Below are positions 1 to 8,670 of a stretch of DNA of 64,000 nt, piece by piece. Within the stretch, counting starts at the first letter, position 1. Each line of letters begins with the position of its first letter. Origin of the DNA: Flavobacteriales bacterium (GTDB lineage Bacteria > Bacteroidota > Bacteroidia > Flavobacteriales_D > Sanyastnellaceae); NCBI GenBank assembly GCA_002863125.1, contig PKEB01000019.1, positions 62,001-126,000 of the forward strand, in the 5' to 3' direction. A program made the position numbers and the translations under genes. The notes under the pieces were generated by a model. The model was not told the DNA's origin. It searched no databases and saw nothing but the letters and a program-made list of their open reading frames with translations.

Positions 1-250
1 CCTCATTCACCTTTGTTTGACTCAAAAATGCAAAGAGCTTCCAAAGTTTAAGCGACCAAGTTGTTGACGAAAATCCAGAATAGATAACATTCTGAGCACG
101 ACCGCTTCTCCTGCCGCTTACAACTGTTACACTCATCCCCGCTAGCCTCAAATCCGCAATGGACTTGCGAATAAAGGTCTCGGATGGCGACGTAGTATCA
201 GAGCCAAGGAAATATAGAATGTGCATAATGTTCTTGCTTGTGGCGCTCAT
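1..250 (-). CDS. Glycosyltransferase family 4, N-terminal part (cut by window edge)
   Basis: An open minus-strand frame starts at an ATG at 250 and runs off the left edge, giving 83 residues. The N-terminus reads as a GT4/GT-B start: a short beta strand (IMHILYFLGS), then a SETFIRKSI stretch. SETFI is common near the N-terminus of exopolysaccharide glycosyltransferases that transfer a sugar from a nucleotide donor at the cytoplasmic face of the inner membrane. Next come LAGMSVTVVSGRR and a hydrophobic strand. It is divergent from the second glycosyltransferase starting at 347, so the roughly 95-base gap probably holds both promoters. Donor and acceptor cannot be told from this fragment. Confidence 0.7.
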   Translation of the reverse strand, partial: MSATSKNIMHILYFLGSDTTSPSETFIRKSIADLRLAGMSVTVVSGRRSGRAQNVIYSGFSSTTWSLKLWKLFAFLSQTKVNE

Positions 251-346
251 TAATCTGGTATTTTAAAATAAGGTGAAAACATCGTAGTGTGAAAACATTT
301 CTTGCCTTTTGAAACCAGTTTTCTAGCCGGCTCGTATTTTGTTGGT

Positions 347-1576
347 ATGCGTAAGCTATCCATCCTCATGTTGCTTGACGGCGACTTCCCCCCAGACATC
401 CGGGTACAAAAAGAAGCCGCTTCCCTTGTGGCGAGTGGTGTGAATGTTACGGTTTTTTCATCAAGGCGGCTGGACGCTTCCCCAGAGGAGGAGATCGATG
501 GGATAAGGGTTGTAAGAATGAATATTCCCTCTATTTCAGACCAGTTCAATAAAAAGGGCTGGCATGATGTCTTTGGGGCAGTAAACTTCTTTTACCGCGA
601 CATCTACAACGAAGTAATCAGGCTCGTGGATGGGAATTACGATGCTATCCATGTGCATGATCTTCCGCTCGCCCGAACAGGCATTGCGCTGGGAAAAAAA
701 TTAAACTGCCCGTGTGTTTTGGACCTTCACGAGAACTATGCCGATGGACTGGACGTGTGGTCAGGATGGCAAAAAAATGTCCTGAAAAAAATCAAGAATG
801 CATTGCTGTTCAACCCAGCACGTTGGTTGAGGTACGAGAAGAGGATGGTTCATCAGGTGGGTTTTGTCATCGCATCGGTACAGGAAATGCAAGATCGACT
901 TATCAAAGAGCACGATTTGAGCCCGGCGAAAACCTTATTGGTTTCAAATACAGAGTATCGAGCTTTTCACCACGATCAACCTACGGTAGATTTTATAACG
1001 GAAGCTGATGATAACTACAACATCACCTATGTAGGAGGAATAGGGCCTCACAGGGGGGTTGACACCGCCATTCATGCCATGGAAGAAGTTGTCAAACACA
1101 TCCCAGAAGCACGCTTAAACATCATAGGAAGTGGAAGCGCGGGAACGATGGCGCAGCTCAAGCGAATCGTTATTGACAAAGAACTGGGTGAGGCCGTTGT
1201 TTTTCACGGGAAAGTTCCATTCAAAAGCGTGTCTGCGTGTATGACCCAATCAGACATCAACATTATTCCCCACAATTCAAATCGTCAGACAAACGCCGCA
1301 ATTCCCCATAAATTATTTCAGTCCATGTTGAGCCAAAAGCCCACGCTCGTTAGCGACTGTTCCCCCTTAAAAAGAACCATCGAATCCTGTGGAGGGGGTT
1401 GGATTTTTGAGGCTGATAGCCCTCTTTCTTGCGCTCAAAAGATTATAGAAATTCACCAATCAGGCTCAGAAATGAACACACGTATTCGTCGCGCTTATGA
1501 GGCGGCATCTGGCCCTTTGAGCTGGGAATCAACTGCAGAATCATTGGTCGCCTTTTACCAAAATCTCGCTAAATGA
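347..1576 (+). CDS. Glycosyltransferase family 4 (GT-B fold)
   Basis: A 409-residue protein. The ATG at 347 is preferred over an upstream in-frame TTG at 302 because the conserved N-terminal strand begins there (MRKLSILMLLDGDFPPDIRV). The N-terminal half contains the DGDFPPDIRVQKEA and VHDLPLA segments expected for the acceptor domain. The C-terminal half contains a YVGGIGPHRGVDTAI strand-loop followed by LNIIGSGSAG, typical of the donor-nucleotide domain of GT4 enzymes, then an IPHKLFQSM region where many GT4 enzymes carry their E-x7-E motif. It is probably involved in capsule, O-antigen or exopolysaccharide assembly. The stop overlaps the start of the downstream epimerase gene by 4 bases (ATGA), which implies translational coupling. 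The sugar transferred is unknown. Confidence 0.85.
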   Translation: MRKLSILMLLDGDFPPDIRVQKEAASLVASGVNVTVFSSRRLDASPEEEIDGIRVVRMNIPSISDQFNKKGWHDVFGAVNFFYRDIYNEVIRLVDGNYDAIHVHDLPLARTGIALGKKLNCPCVLDLHENYADGLDVWSGWQKNVLKKIKNALLFNPARWLRYEKRMVHQVGFVIASVQEMQDRLIKEHDLSPAKTLLVSNTEYRAFHHDQPTVDFITEADDNYNITYVGGIGPHRGVDTAIHAMEEVVKHIPEARLNIIGSGSAGTMAQLKRIVIDKELGEAVVFHGKVPFKSVSACMTQSDINIIPHNSNRQTNAAIPHKLFQSMLSQKPTLVSDCSPLKRTIESCGGGWIFEADSPLSCAQKIIEIHQSGSEMNTRIRRAYEAASGPLSWESTAESLVAFYQNLAK

Positions 1577-2637
1577 AAATTCTCATTTCCGTTGGCACCC
1601 GGCCCAACTTCATCAAAATAACCCGCTTCAAGGACGTGGCCAAAACCCTCGGTTTAAACGTTGAAATTGTGCACACCGGTCAGCACTATGACCAAAATAT
1701 GGCCAATGTGTTCTTTGACCAGTTTGACCTTCGACCAGACCATGTGATTCAGCTTAAAGAACAAGGCCCTGCAGGTCAAATTGGAGAGATGGTTGTAGAG
1801 CTGTCAAAATTGGCTGCTTCATCAAAGCCTGATGTTCTTTTGTCTCCTGGCGATGTTAATTCTACATTGGCCGCGGGTATCGCAGCGAACAAACTGGGGA
1901 TTCCCCTCGCACATTTGGAGAGCGGCCTCCGATCAAACGATCGGACCATGCCAGAGGAAATCAATCGAATCCTAGTCGACGAAATTTCTGATTACCTCTT
2001 TGTAACTGAGCCAAGTGGTTTGCGCAACCTCGAGAACGCAGGGGTTCCTGCCAGCCGAATCCATTACGTCGGAAATACGATGATTGATGCCCTCGTAGCT
2101 TTCGAGAATCAGATTGCTGCTTCGACCATCCTCGAGCGCTATAAGATTCAACCCAAGGGATTCGTGCTCATGACGATGCACCGGCCTGCGACCGTTGATA
2201 ACGCTGAGGGGTTGCTGTTGATTGTTGATTTGATCCGCTCTGTAGCTCCGATGAAGGTGGTTTTTCCACTGCACCCGCGAACCTTAAGTAAGTTTGAGCA
2301 TTACAACCTAAAGCACTCTTTACTCGAGCTATCAAACGTGGTCCTCTCTGAACCAATGGGCTACTTTGATTTTCAGAAGCTGGTTGCAGAGTCTAAGTAC
2401 ATCTTAACTGATTCCGGAGGCATTCAAGAAGAATCAACCTTCAAACAGGTCCCTTGCATCACCATCCGGCCTAACACTGAGCGACCTATAACCTGCGATA
2501 TTGGAACGAATCAATTGGTTGGATCGAATTTGGATTTAATTCTTGAGGCCATAAAAACCATTGACATCACCCATTCTAAAATTCCGGACTTATGGGACGG
2601 GTTTGCCACGGAAAGGGTGCTGGACGCCTTCACATAA
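1573..2637 (+). CDS. wecB: UDP-N-acetylglucosamine 2-epimerase (non-hydrolysing)
   Basis: A 354-residue enzyme that interconverts UDP-GlcNAc and UDP-ManNAc in the cytoplasm, feeding ManNAc-containing surface glycans. Family signatures are visible in order: GTRPNFIKI at the N-terminus, HTGQHYD, HLESGLRSNDRTMPEE, HPRT, and the UDP-binding LTDSGGIQEE with RPNTERP near the C-terminus. Length fits the family (about 350-380). It is coupled to the preceding glycosyltransferase by an ATGA overlap, which supports a surface polysaccharide role. Its 3' end overlaps the convergent histidine kinase gene by 8 bases, so there is no room for a dedicated terminator between them. Confidence 0.93.
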   Translation: MKILISVGTRPNFIKITRFKDVAKTLGLNVEIVHTGQHYDQNMANVFFDQFDLRPDHVIQLKEQGPAGQIGEMVVELSKLAASSKPDVLLSPGDVNSTLAAGIAANKLGIPLAHLESGLRSNDRTMPEEINRILVDEISDYLFVTEPSGLRNLENAGVPASRIHYVGNTMIDALVAFENQIAASTILERYKIQPKGFVLMTMHRPATVDNAEGLLLIVDLIRSVAPMKVVFPLHPRTLSKFEHYNLKHSLLELSNVVLSEPMGYFDFQKLVAESKYILTDSGGIQEESTFKQVPCITIRPNTERPITCDIGTNQLVGSNLDLILEAIKTIDITHSKIPDLWDGFATERVLDAFT

Positions 2638-4102
2638 GTGACAGCATGAATGACGTGCCGGAGACGGAATCCCCCACCTCAATCCGGCCGCCGTGGTACT
2701 CCTCGATGATGCGTTTGCAGAGGGATAGGCCGAGGCCCCAACCGCGGGCTTTGGTGGTGTAGCCGGGTTGGAAGATTTCCTTGCGCTTGGATTTGGGGAT
2801 GCCGGGGCCGGTGTCGCTGACGGTGACCAGCACCCCGGATTCGGCTTGTAACACCGCCAAGGTGATGGTGCCCTCCCCGTCCATCGCGTCTACCGCGTTG
2901 CGAATGAGGTTTTCGAGCACCCAACTGAACAAGGGTGGGCTCAGAGCCGATTCAATCGAGGCGGCGGGCGCATCAAACACCATCTCGACGTTTTTGGAGA
3001 CCCGTGGCTGCATGTATTCTGCGGTGTCCCGCACCACTGCCACCACGTCGTGCTCCTTGAGGATGGGCTTGGAGCCGATTTTGCTAAAGCGGTCGACGAC
3101 CGTGTTGAGCCGCACGATGTCGCGGTTCATCTCGCCAAGGTAATCTGTGCGAACACCCTCCGCCTCGAGCAATCCAACCCACGCCATCAACGAGCTGAGC
3201 GGCGTGCCAAGTTGGTGGGCGGTTTCTTTGGCCATCCCCACCCACACTTGATCCTGCTCGGCGCGGCGGAAGCTGCTGAAGATCAGGTACGACACCAATG
3301 CAAAGACCGCGATCAAAACGAGCTGGACCAACGGGTAATAGCGGAGTTGCGTCAATACAATGGAGTCGGCGAAATAGATGTACTGGCGGCCTTCGCCCGG
3401 GAGGTCCACCGCAATCGGATCGTTGGCGGACGCCATATCGGCAAGCAACACTTCAAGGCGGGCGGGGTCGGCCACTGCTGCCGAGTCGACGCGCTGGAAA
3501 TGCACGACTGCGGTGCGGGTGCTGTCCGTCATCACGACAGGAACCGAGGCGCTGTTCAGGACGGTCTCGCTGATGAACGAGTCGATGAGGTCCTGCATCA
3601 CATCCTTGAGTTCGCTGAAGCGCAAGCTTTCACTCCAGTAAATGGTGTGGCCGACATCATTGAACACAATAGGCGCGTTGGCAGCCCGCATCGCGGACTT
3701 CAACGAATCCAGGTCGACGCCGCGATCCACGTTCACTCGGTACAGCAGCTCGTCGCTCTCGTCAAAAATCAGTACCGGAATGGTCTTGTTGGACCAGAGG
3801 TAGTCGGTGATGAACGTCAGGTCCATGCCGCGCGGCGGATTGTTAATGAGGCGGTAAGCATCGGCAAGGCGATCGGCCTTGTGCCGCTCCTCGGCCCCCA
3901 ATTCCTCAAACAACTGCTGCGTATAACCCACCAACGCCGCGCGCTGAACAATGGCCTCCGACCACAGCCTTACCTTCGTCTGCTCCTCCACACGAATGCG
4001 CTGGGCGATGTCATTGGAGTACCACAACGTCGCCACCACGATGACCGCAGCCGCGACGAGAAGCACCCGCTTCCAACGTTGTTTGTTGGAGTAGACGTTC
4101 AT
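2630..4102 (-). CDS. Membrane sensor histidine kinase
   Basis: A 490-residue kinase. An N-terminal transmembrane helix (about residues 10-30) is followed by a periplasmic sensor region (about 30-255) and a second helix (about 260-280). The dimerisation/phosphoacceptor segment contains AKETAHQLGTPLSSL, where the His is the likely phosphorylation site; the HQLGTP form is frequent in Bacteroidota kinases. The ATPase domain shows NLIRNAVDAMDG (N box), DTGPGIP (G1) and GWGLGLSLCKRI (G2). It is the last gene of a close minus-strand run; its start lies 3 bases after the PorP stop. No response regulator is adjacent. The context suggests it may sense an envelope or T9SS-related state, but this is inference. 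Confidence 0.9.
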   Translation of the reverse strand: MNVYSNKQRWKRVLLVAAAVIVVATLWYSNDIAQRIRVEEQTKVRLWSEAIVQRAALVGYTQQLFEELGAEERHKADRLADAYRLINNPPRGMDLTFITDYLWSNKTIPVLIFDESDELLYRVNVDRGVDLDSLKSAMRAANAPIVFNDVGHTIYWSESLRFSELKDVMQDLIDSFISETVLNSASVPVVMTDSTRTAVVHFQRVDSAAVADPARLEVLLADMASANDPIAVDLPGEGRQYIYFADSIVLTQLRYYPLVQLVLIAVFALVSYLIFSSFRRAEQDQVWVGMAKETAHQLGTPLSSLMAWVGLLEAEGVRTDYLGEMNRDIVRLNTVVDRFSKIGSKPILKEHDVVAVVRDTAEYMQPRVSKNVEMVFDAPAASIESALSPPLFSWVLENLIRNAVDAMDGEGTITLAVLQAESGVLVTVSDTGPGIPKSKRKEIFQPGYTTKARGWGLGLSLCKRIIEEYHGGRIEVGDSVSGTSFMLSLM

Positions 4103-4105
4103 GGA

Positions 4106-5044
4106 TCAGTTGTAGGCTGGACAAGGAATGGTGCGGCCGGACGGACGGCCTGAGCACGCGTTGATGCCGATGACAATTTCATGGGTATTGGCCCCTCCCG
4201 CGCCTGCTAATGGAGACACATTGAGTTCGTAGGCGTAACCGATGCTGAGGTAGTCCAGCACTTTGGCTCGGGCCGCAACAAGTAGCGCGCTTTGCGAGCG
4301 GTAGCCCAGTCCGACACCAACCACCTCGTCGTATTTGAACAAGCCCAGCACCTCCGCAGCAGGCGGAACACCAGAACCGAGGCGAGCCTGTGCAGAGGGT
4401 AAGAACGTCCACCGTCCGTCGAGCTCCACTTCCGAACCCGCAAGCAACACCAATTGCCGCCGCAGCTTGCCGAACTGGCTGATCTTTTCCATGGACGGTT
4501 GGGTCACGTTTTGGATGGTCAGGCCAGCGTACTTGTCGCGGTCGTAGTACCACAAACTTGCGTCAATGATGGGCACGATGAATTGCTGGTCGCCAAACAC
4601 CGCCGGGTCATTGGCCACTTGCAATTCTGGCATATCAAGTAAGCTGAACTCCAGGCGATGCTGGAAGAATCCGGCACTGATGCCCGCCGCTAGACGGGCG
4701 CCACTCGAAAGGCGCAAATTGTACGCGTATGCTGCGTTCACTGAGGTGTAGCCCCAGGCGCCCGCCTCATCGTCTTCCACCCGAATGCCGATGCCGTGGA
4801 ATGCGTCGTTCTGCCCTTCCATTTGGCCATGGAGGTTGACAAACGATGTTTGGGGAGCGCCATCGATACCGGACCATTGGTTGCGAAAGCCCATATGCAA
4901 ATCCATGCATCCCAAGACGCCAGCGGCCGCCGCATGGTCCTGGAAGGGGTTCATCATCGCCGTTGCCCGGACCGGCAATTGCTGGGCCTGGGCGATTGAA
5001 AACGCCGACGCCACAACCAGGAGGAGGAGGGTAACTTTTCTCAT
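4106..5044 (-). CDS. PorP/SprF-family type IX secretion outer-membrane protein
   Basis: A 312-residue protein with a clear signal peptide (residues 1-20, ending AQAQ). It has the family features of PorP/SprF: an early AMMNPFQDHAAAAG segment, HMGFRNQWSGIDGAPQTSF, then alternating beta strands ending in a C-terminal strand region, consistent with an outer-membrane barrel of about 300 residues. In known systems PorP/SprF-like proteins are encoded just after a large cargo with a type B C-terminal domain and help export or anchor it. That arrangement is seen here: the start codon overlaps the stop of the upstream type B cargo gene by 4 bases. The paired cargo is thus most likely the product of the gene at 5041-6048. 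Confidence 0.88.
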   Translation of the reverse strand: MRKVTLLLLVVASAFSIAQAQQLPVRATAMMNPFQDHAAAAGVLGCMDLHMGFRNQWSGIDGAPQTSFVNLHGQMEGQNDAFHGIGIRVEDDEAGAWGYTSVNAAYAYNLRLSSGARLAAGISAGFFQHRLEFSLLDMPELQVANDPAVFGDQQFIVPIIDASLWYYDRDKYAGLTIQNVTQPSMEKISQFGKLRRQLVLLAGSEVELDGRWTFLPSAQARLGSGVPPAAEVLGLFKYDEVVGVGLGYRSQSALLVAARAKVLDYLSIGYAYELNVSPLAGAGGANTHEIVIGINACSGRPSGRTIPCPAYN

Positions 5045-6048
5045 CGGATGATGCTGATAAAGCCGGTGACCGTCTCCATGCCCACAAGCTGCGGGTCGTT
5101 GAAGTCAATGGCGTAGTAATACGTTCCGACGGGCACGTCTTTGCCGCCGTTTTTGCCGTCCCAGGGTTGGGCGTACCCAACGCTGCGGAAGACCAATTGT
5201 CCCCACCGGTCGTAGATCCGAACGTCAGCTTGGTTGTATTGGGACAAACCATCGATGCTCCACTGATCGTTGATCAAATCACCGTTCGGAGTGAAGCTGG
5301 TGGGGATGCCCACTGGGTTGCCCACTGTGATGGTCACGGCGTCCGTGTACTGGCAACCGCCAAAGAAGCCCGACACCGAATACGTCGTGGTGACAGACGG
5401 CGAGGCGATGATTTCGGCGTCCACCGTTGAGGAAAGGCCGAGGTCAGGAAACCAGGTGTACCCAAGATCTTCGTCCCCACCGGTGACGGTGAGGGTGATG
5501 CTCTGGCCCGGTGCAATGTTGGTGGTGCAGCACGCATCGATGGACACCGCAGGGCCGGAGAGGAAGAGGGTCAAATTGCACGGTGTCAAGGAAGGGTCGT
5601 GCGCTGTACCCACCAGAATCAGGTAAGTAGTATTCGGTAAAAGCTCGTCGGTCACCACCGTGAAGGCGCCTCCCGTTTCGCCGCACGTGGCTACCACTTC
5701 ATAGGAGGCCACATCGCACAAGGCCTGGGGGTCCGGCTTCACCACCACCAATTCAATTACGTCCTCTACTCCGTCCGTCTGACAGGCCACGCCACCCACC
5801 TCAACCGTGGCGTTTCCGGTATTGACCACGTTGCCGTTGGTCATGAATTCCAACACCGAAACGTAGGGAGAGTTGACACAAGCCACATTGAGGGATTGAG
5901 CAAAACTGAGGGACAGCGGTTCCGGAATATCCCCGCAAATGGGAATCGGATTATCGCAACTTTGGGCGTGCGTCAGGCCGCAACTCATGGCGAGTGCCGC
6001 TCCGAGGAAGCCTTTCTTCACCGCGCTTATCATGTTTATCCAACGCAT
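5041..6048 (-). CDS. Secreted protein with type B T9SS (gliding-motility-associated) C-terminal domain
   Basis: A 335-residue protein. The ATG at 6048 is chosen over a TTG two codons upstream because it opens a normal signal peptide (MRWINMISAVKKG, hydrophobic core, THAQ). The middle part is beta-rich with paired cysteines and resembles Ig-like modules of adhesins. The C-terminal 90 residues carry the type B sorting domain: PTSFTPNGDLINDQWSI, RIYDRWGQLVF, PWDGKNGGKDVPVGTYYY and a closing GFISIIR. It is therefore a predicted T9SS cargo exported across the outer membrane. It lies 2 bases after the biotin-carrier gene and overlaps the PorP/SprF gene downstream. It is short for a type B cargo, and its ligand is unknown. 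Confidence 0.87.
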   Translation of the reverse strand: MRWINMISAVKKGFLGAALAMSCGLTHAQSCDNPIPICGDIPEPLSLSFAQSLNVACVNSPYVSVLEFMTNGNVVNTGNATVEVGGVACQTDGVEDVIELVVVKPDPQALCDVASYEVVATCGETGGAFTVVTDELLPNTTYLILVGTAHDPSLTPCNLTLFLSGPAVSIDACCTTNIAPGQSITLTVTGGDEDLGYTWFPDLGLSSTVDAEIIASPSVTTTYSVSGFFGGCQYTDAVTITVGNPVGIPTSFTPNGDLINDQWSIDGLSQYNQADVRIYDRWGQLVFRSVGYAQPWDGKNGGKDVPVGTYYYAIDFNDPQLVGMETVTGFISIIR

Positions 6049-6050
6049 GA

Positions 6051-6536
6051 TCAATTCGTTTCATATGTAACCAAGACCGCGCCCTTTTCGACGGCCTCTC
6101 CTACGGGCGCATCCACCCGTTCGATTTTGCCATCACGCGGCGCGCGGAGTACGTTTTCCATCTTCATCGCTTCGAGCACCAGCAGTGCATCGCCTGCGGC
6201 GACCTCATCGCCTGCGGCCACTTTGACCTCGAGCACTTTGCCCGGCATGGGCGCCTCCACAGCCGATTCCACCGCTTCTGCACCAGCGCTCATGCCCATC
6301 GATTCCAAGAGCATTTTCTGATCATCCAGCACCTGCAATTGGTGCTCCACCCCGTTCACACGAATCCGGACATGGCCATCGGCATCAGGCCCTTCCAGCG
6401 TTTCAATGCGCACATTTTTGGTTCCCATGCGCACATCGTAAACACCGGGACCGACGGGTTTCCAATCCCACGCTTCGCCCGCTTGAGGCGAAACGCGCTC
6501 CGCCCGTCCATCGGGCCAACGAACTTCCCATTCCAT
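6051..6536 (-). CDS. Biotin/lipoyl-attachment (biotin carboxyl carrier) protein
   Basis: A 161-residue acyl-CoA carboxylase carrier subunit. The C-terminal about 75 residues form a biotinyl domain with APMPGKVLEVKVAAGDEV and the biotinylation motif EAMKMEN, where the Lys between the two Met is the attachment site. The N-terminal half (GVYDVRMGTKNVRIETL, VNGVEHQLQV) resembles the extension of carrier subunits of propionyl-CoA or methylcrotonyl-CoA-type carboxylases. No carboxylase or carboxyltransferase subunit is adjacent, so the partner must be encoded elsewhere. It is the first gene of the four-gene minus-strand run and starts 39 bases from the divergent hemW gene. Its metabolic link to the T9SS genes behind it is unclear. 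Confidence 0.87.
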   Translation of the reverse strand: MEWEVRWPDGRAERVSPQAGEAWDWKPVGPGVYDVRMGTKNVRIETLEGPDADGHVRIRVNGVEHQLQVLDDQKMLLESMGMSAGAEAVESAVEAPMPGKVLEVKVAAGDEVAAGDALLVLEAMKMENVLRAPRDGKIERVDAPVGEAVEKGAVLVTYETN

Positions 6537-6575
6537 GAGAGCAAGTTAGGCGGAATTTGGAGCGAACTTGGGGGC

Positions 6576-7715
6576 ATGTTTGGGATTTACATTCACATTC
6601 CATTCTGCAGAACTGCGTGCCATTACTGCGACTTCCATTTCTCCACCAACACCCAAACGATGGAGGCGATGGAAGCGGCTGTGGTCAAGGAGCTGGAGCT
6701 ACGCATCGCCGCGGAAAAACCCGATCTCCGTCAGCTGCAAAGCATCTACTTTGGAGGGGGTACGCCGTCTTTGTTCACGTTGAGTGGGCTGCGCGCGCTG
6801 CTCGGTCGTTTATTGCCCCAAGCCCCGAATTGCCGGGAGGTCACCCTGGAGGCCAACCCGGAAGATGTGACCTCGGATCGGCTCAAAGCTTGGTTGGAAA
6901 TGGGCATCAACCGGTTGTCCATTGGATTGCAATCGTTTGACCAAAACAGGCTCGATTGGATGAACCGGCAGCATTCGGCAGAAGACGCGGCAGCGGCGGT
7001 TCACCTCGCGGCCGAGGCGGGGTTCACGCACATTTCCGCTGACCTCATCTACGGACTGCCCAATCGAACGCTGTCCTTCGAAGACGAGCTGAAGCAATTC
7101 GTCGCCTTGCCCGTGGACCACCTGTCCGCGTACATCCTCACGGTGGAAGACCGAACCGTTTTGGGGCGCCGGGTCGAGCAGGGGGCGCAAGCCGTTCCTG
7201 AAGACGATGCGGTGGAAGCCGAATACCGTCGGCTGTGTGAAGCCATGGCGGAAGCGGGGTTCGAGCATTACGAGGTGTCAAACTGGGCGAAGCCCGGGGG
7301 CCACGCCGTGCACAACCAACACTATTGGTCGGGGCTTCCTTACTGGGGCATTGGTCCCGGGGCGCACGGTTTCGATGGCGCGCGTCGGTATGCCAACGTG
7401 GCCAACAACCCAAAGTACATTCGAGCCTTGGCCGACGCTTCCAACGCGGCAGATGTGCCGAGCGTAGCGGAGGCGCTCACCCCCACCGACCGCTACAACG
7501 AGTCCTTAATGACCGGTTTGCGCACCGCACAAGGCATCGCGTTGACCGACCTCGAAAACCGGTTTGGCCTGCGGCCCGATGCAACGGAGCCAGAAGCCTG
7601 GCGGCGTTTCTTGAATCAAGGAATCCTGAAAGAAACCGGAAGTGGCGTCTACCGAATCGTCGAGCCGCATTGGGTGATGGCTGACGCCATTGCGGCCGAG
7701 CTTTTTGTGGCCTAA
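6576..7715 (+). CDS. hemW: HemW-like radical SAM protein (putative heme chaperone)
   Basis: A 379-residue protein. The ATG at 6576 places the conserved start GIYIHIPFC immediately at the N-terminus and gives the normal family length; an in-frame extension upstream lies over the divergent gene. The radical SAM cluster motif CRTACHYCDF (Cys 11, 15, 18) is followed by SIYFGGGTPSLF, EANPEDVT, INRLSIGLQSF, SADLIYGLP and HYEVSNWAKPG, all characteristic of the HemN/HemW family. HemW-type proteins bind heme and help insert it into respiratory enzymes rather than oxidising coproporphyrinogen. The 3' end overlaps the convergent DMT transporter gene by 4 bases. Confidence 0.92.
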   Translation: MFGIYIHIPFCRTACHYCDFHFSTNTQTMEAMEAAVVKELELRIAAEKPDLRQLQSIYFGGGTPSLFTLSGLRALLGRLLPQAPNCREVTLEANPEDVTSDRLKAWLEMGINRLSIGLQSFDQNRLDWMNRQHSAEDAAAAVHLAAEAGFTHISADLIYGLPNRTLSFEDELKQFVALPVDHLSAYILTVEDRTVLGRRVEQGAQAVPEDDAVEAEYRRLCEAMAEAGFEHYEVSNWAKPGGHAVHNQHYWSGLPYWGIGPGAHGFDGARRYANVANNPKYIRALADASNAADVPSVAEALTPTDRYNESLMTGLRTAQGIALTDLENRFGLRPDATEPEAWRRFLNQGILKETGSGVYRIVEPHWVMADAIAAELFVA

Positions 7716-8623
7716 ACCCCTTTCCTTCGGGCCCGGCGCTTGAACCAAGCGTCCACGAAAACCGCGCCAACGATGATGGATGCGCCGAGGTAAAGCCCGC
7801 CGTGCATCCGCTCTTCATCGCCAAAAATCAACGCCGCCAACACGATCGCATACACCGGTTCCAAGTTGATGGCCACCGCCGTCGTGAAGGGAGAGAGTTC
7901 CTTCATGACTTCGATGCTCATCAAGAAGGCAAAAGCCGTTGCAAGCGTGGCCAACAACCCCAACCACAGCCAATCTTCACGCGGCACAACCCAATGGGCG
8001 GCCTCCAAGCCCTTGCCTTGAAGCAGAAACAAAGCCGCCAGCACGACCGCTGCGCTGAGCAATTCCACTCGGGTCAAATTCGCTGAATCGTGGGAGCGCA
8101 CGAGGACCGAATTGAGCGTAGCAAACACCGCAGCCAATGCCGCGGACACCAACGCCAACCCGACGCCGAGGTAATACTGGCTCAAGTCGCTTACCGCACC
8201 GCCCGGTGCCGGGCCCCACAGCAAAACGAGCAAGCCGCCAATGATCACCACGCCCAACACCACCTCCCGTGGGTCCACCTTTCGCTTGTGTACGATCGGC
8301 TCCACCACGCTGACAAACACCGGCGTCGTAGCCAGCGTGGCCAGCGCCACCGAAACGTTGCTCACCTTGATGCTGGCAAAAAACGCAATCCAATGCGCCG
8401 CCGCAGTGCACCCCACCAAGGCTACCTTCCACAAACTCCGCACAGGAAATCGCTGAACACGGCCGCGCACCGCGAGCCACAACCAAACCAAACCACCCCC
8501 CAACAGCACCCGCCAGAACACCAACCGTTCCGCATCGAGCGAGATGAGTTTGCCCAAGATTCCCGTAAAACCGAAAATCAGGACAATGAAGTGCAGCATC
8601 CAGGTGCTTTGGCGGCGATTCAT
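7712..8623 (-). CDS. EamA/DMT-superfamily transporter
   Basis: A 303-residue integral membrane protein with about ten predicted transmembrane helices in two EamA halves (about residues 5-135 and 150-295). Typical features are FWRVLLGGGLVWLWL early, the short charged loop VHKRKVDPRE before helix 5, the second-half FLMSIEVMKELSPF, and a basic C-terminal tail (KRRARRKG). Family members export or import small metabolites such as amino acids or nucleosides; the substrate cannot be predicted. It stands alone between hemW and the secreted nuclease-like gene. Confidence 0.85.
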   Translation of the reverse strand: MNRRQSTWMLHFIVLIFGFTGILGKLISLDAERLVFWRVLLGGGLVWLWLAVRGRVQRFPVRSLWKVALVGCTAAAHWIAFFASIKVSNVSVALATLATTPVFVSVVEPIVHKRKVDPREVVLGVVIIGGLLVLLWGPAPGGAVSDLSQYYLGVGLALVSAALAAVFATLNSVLVRSHDSANLTRVELLSAAVVLAALFLLQGKGLEAAHWVVPREDWLWLGLLATLATAFAFLMSIEVMKELSPFTTAVAINLEPVYAIVLAALIFGDEERMHGGLYLGASIIVGAVFVDAWFKRRARRKGV

Positions 8624-8670
8624 GCCGGCAAATCTACCCGTAACTTGCTTGCACTCTAATTCGGCTCTGC

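Noticed and set aside
3050-4153. A 367-codon open frame on the plus strand
   Set aside because: It lies antisense to the histidine kinase gene, which has full kinase motifs; the plus-strand translation is Arg/His-rich without family features, as expected for the complement of a G+C-rich gene.
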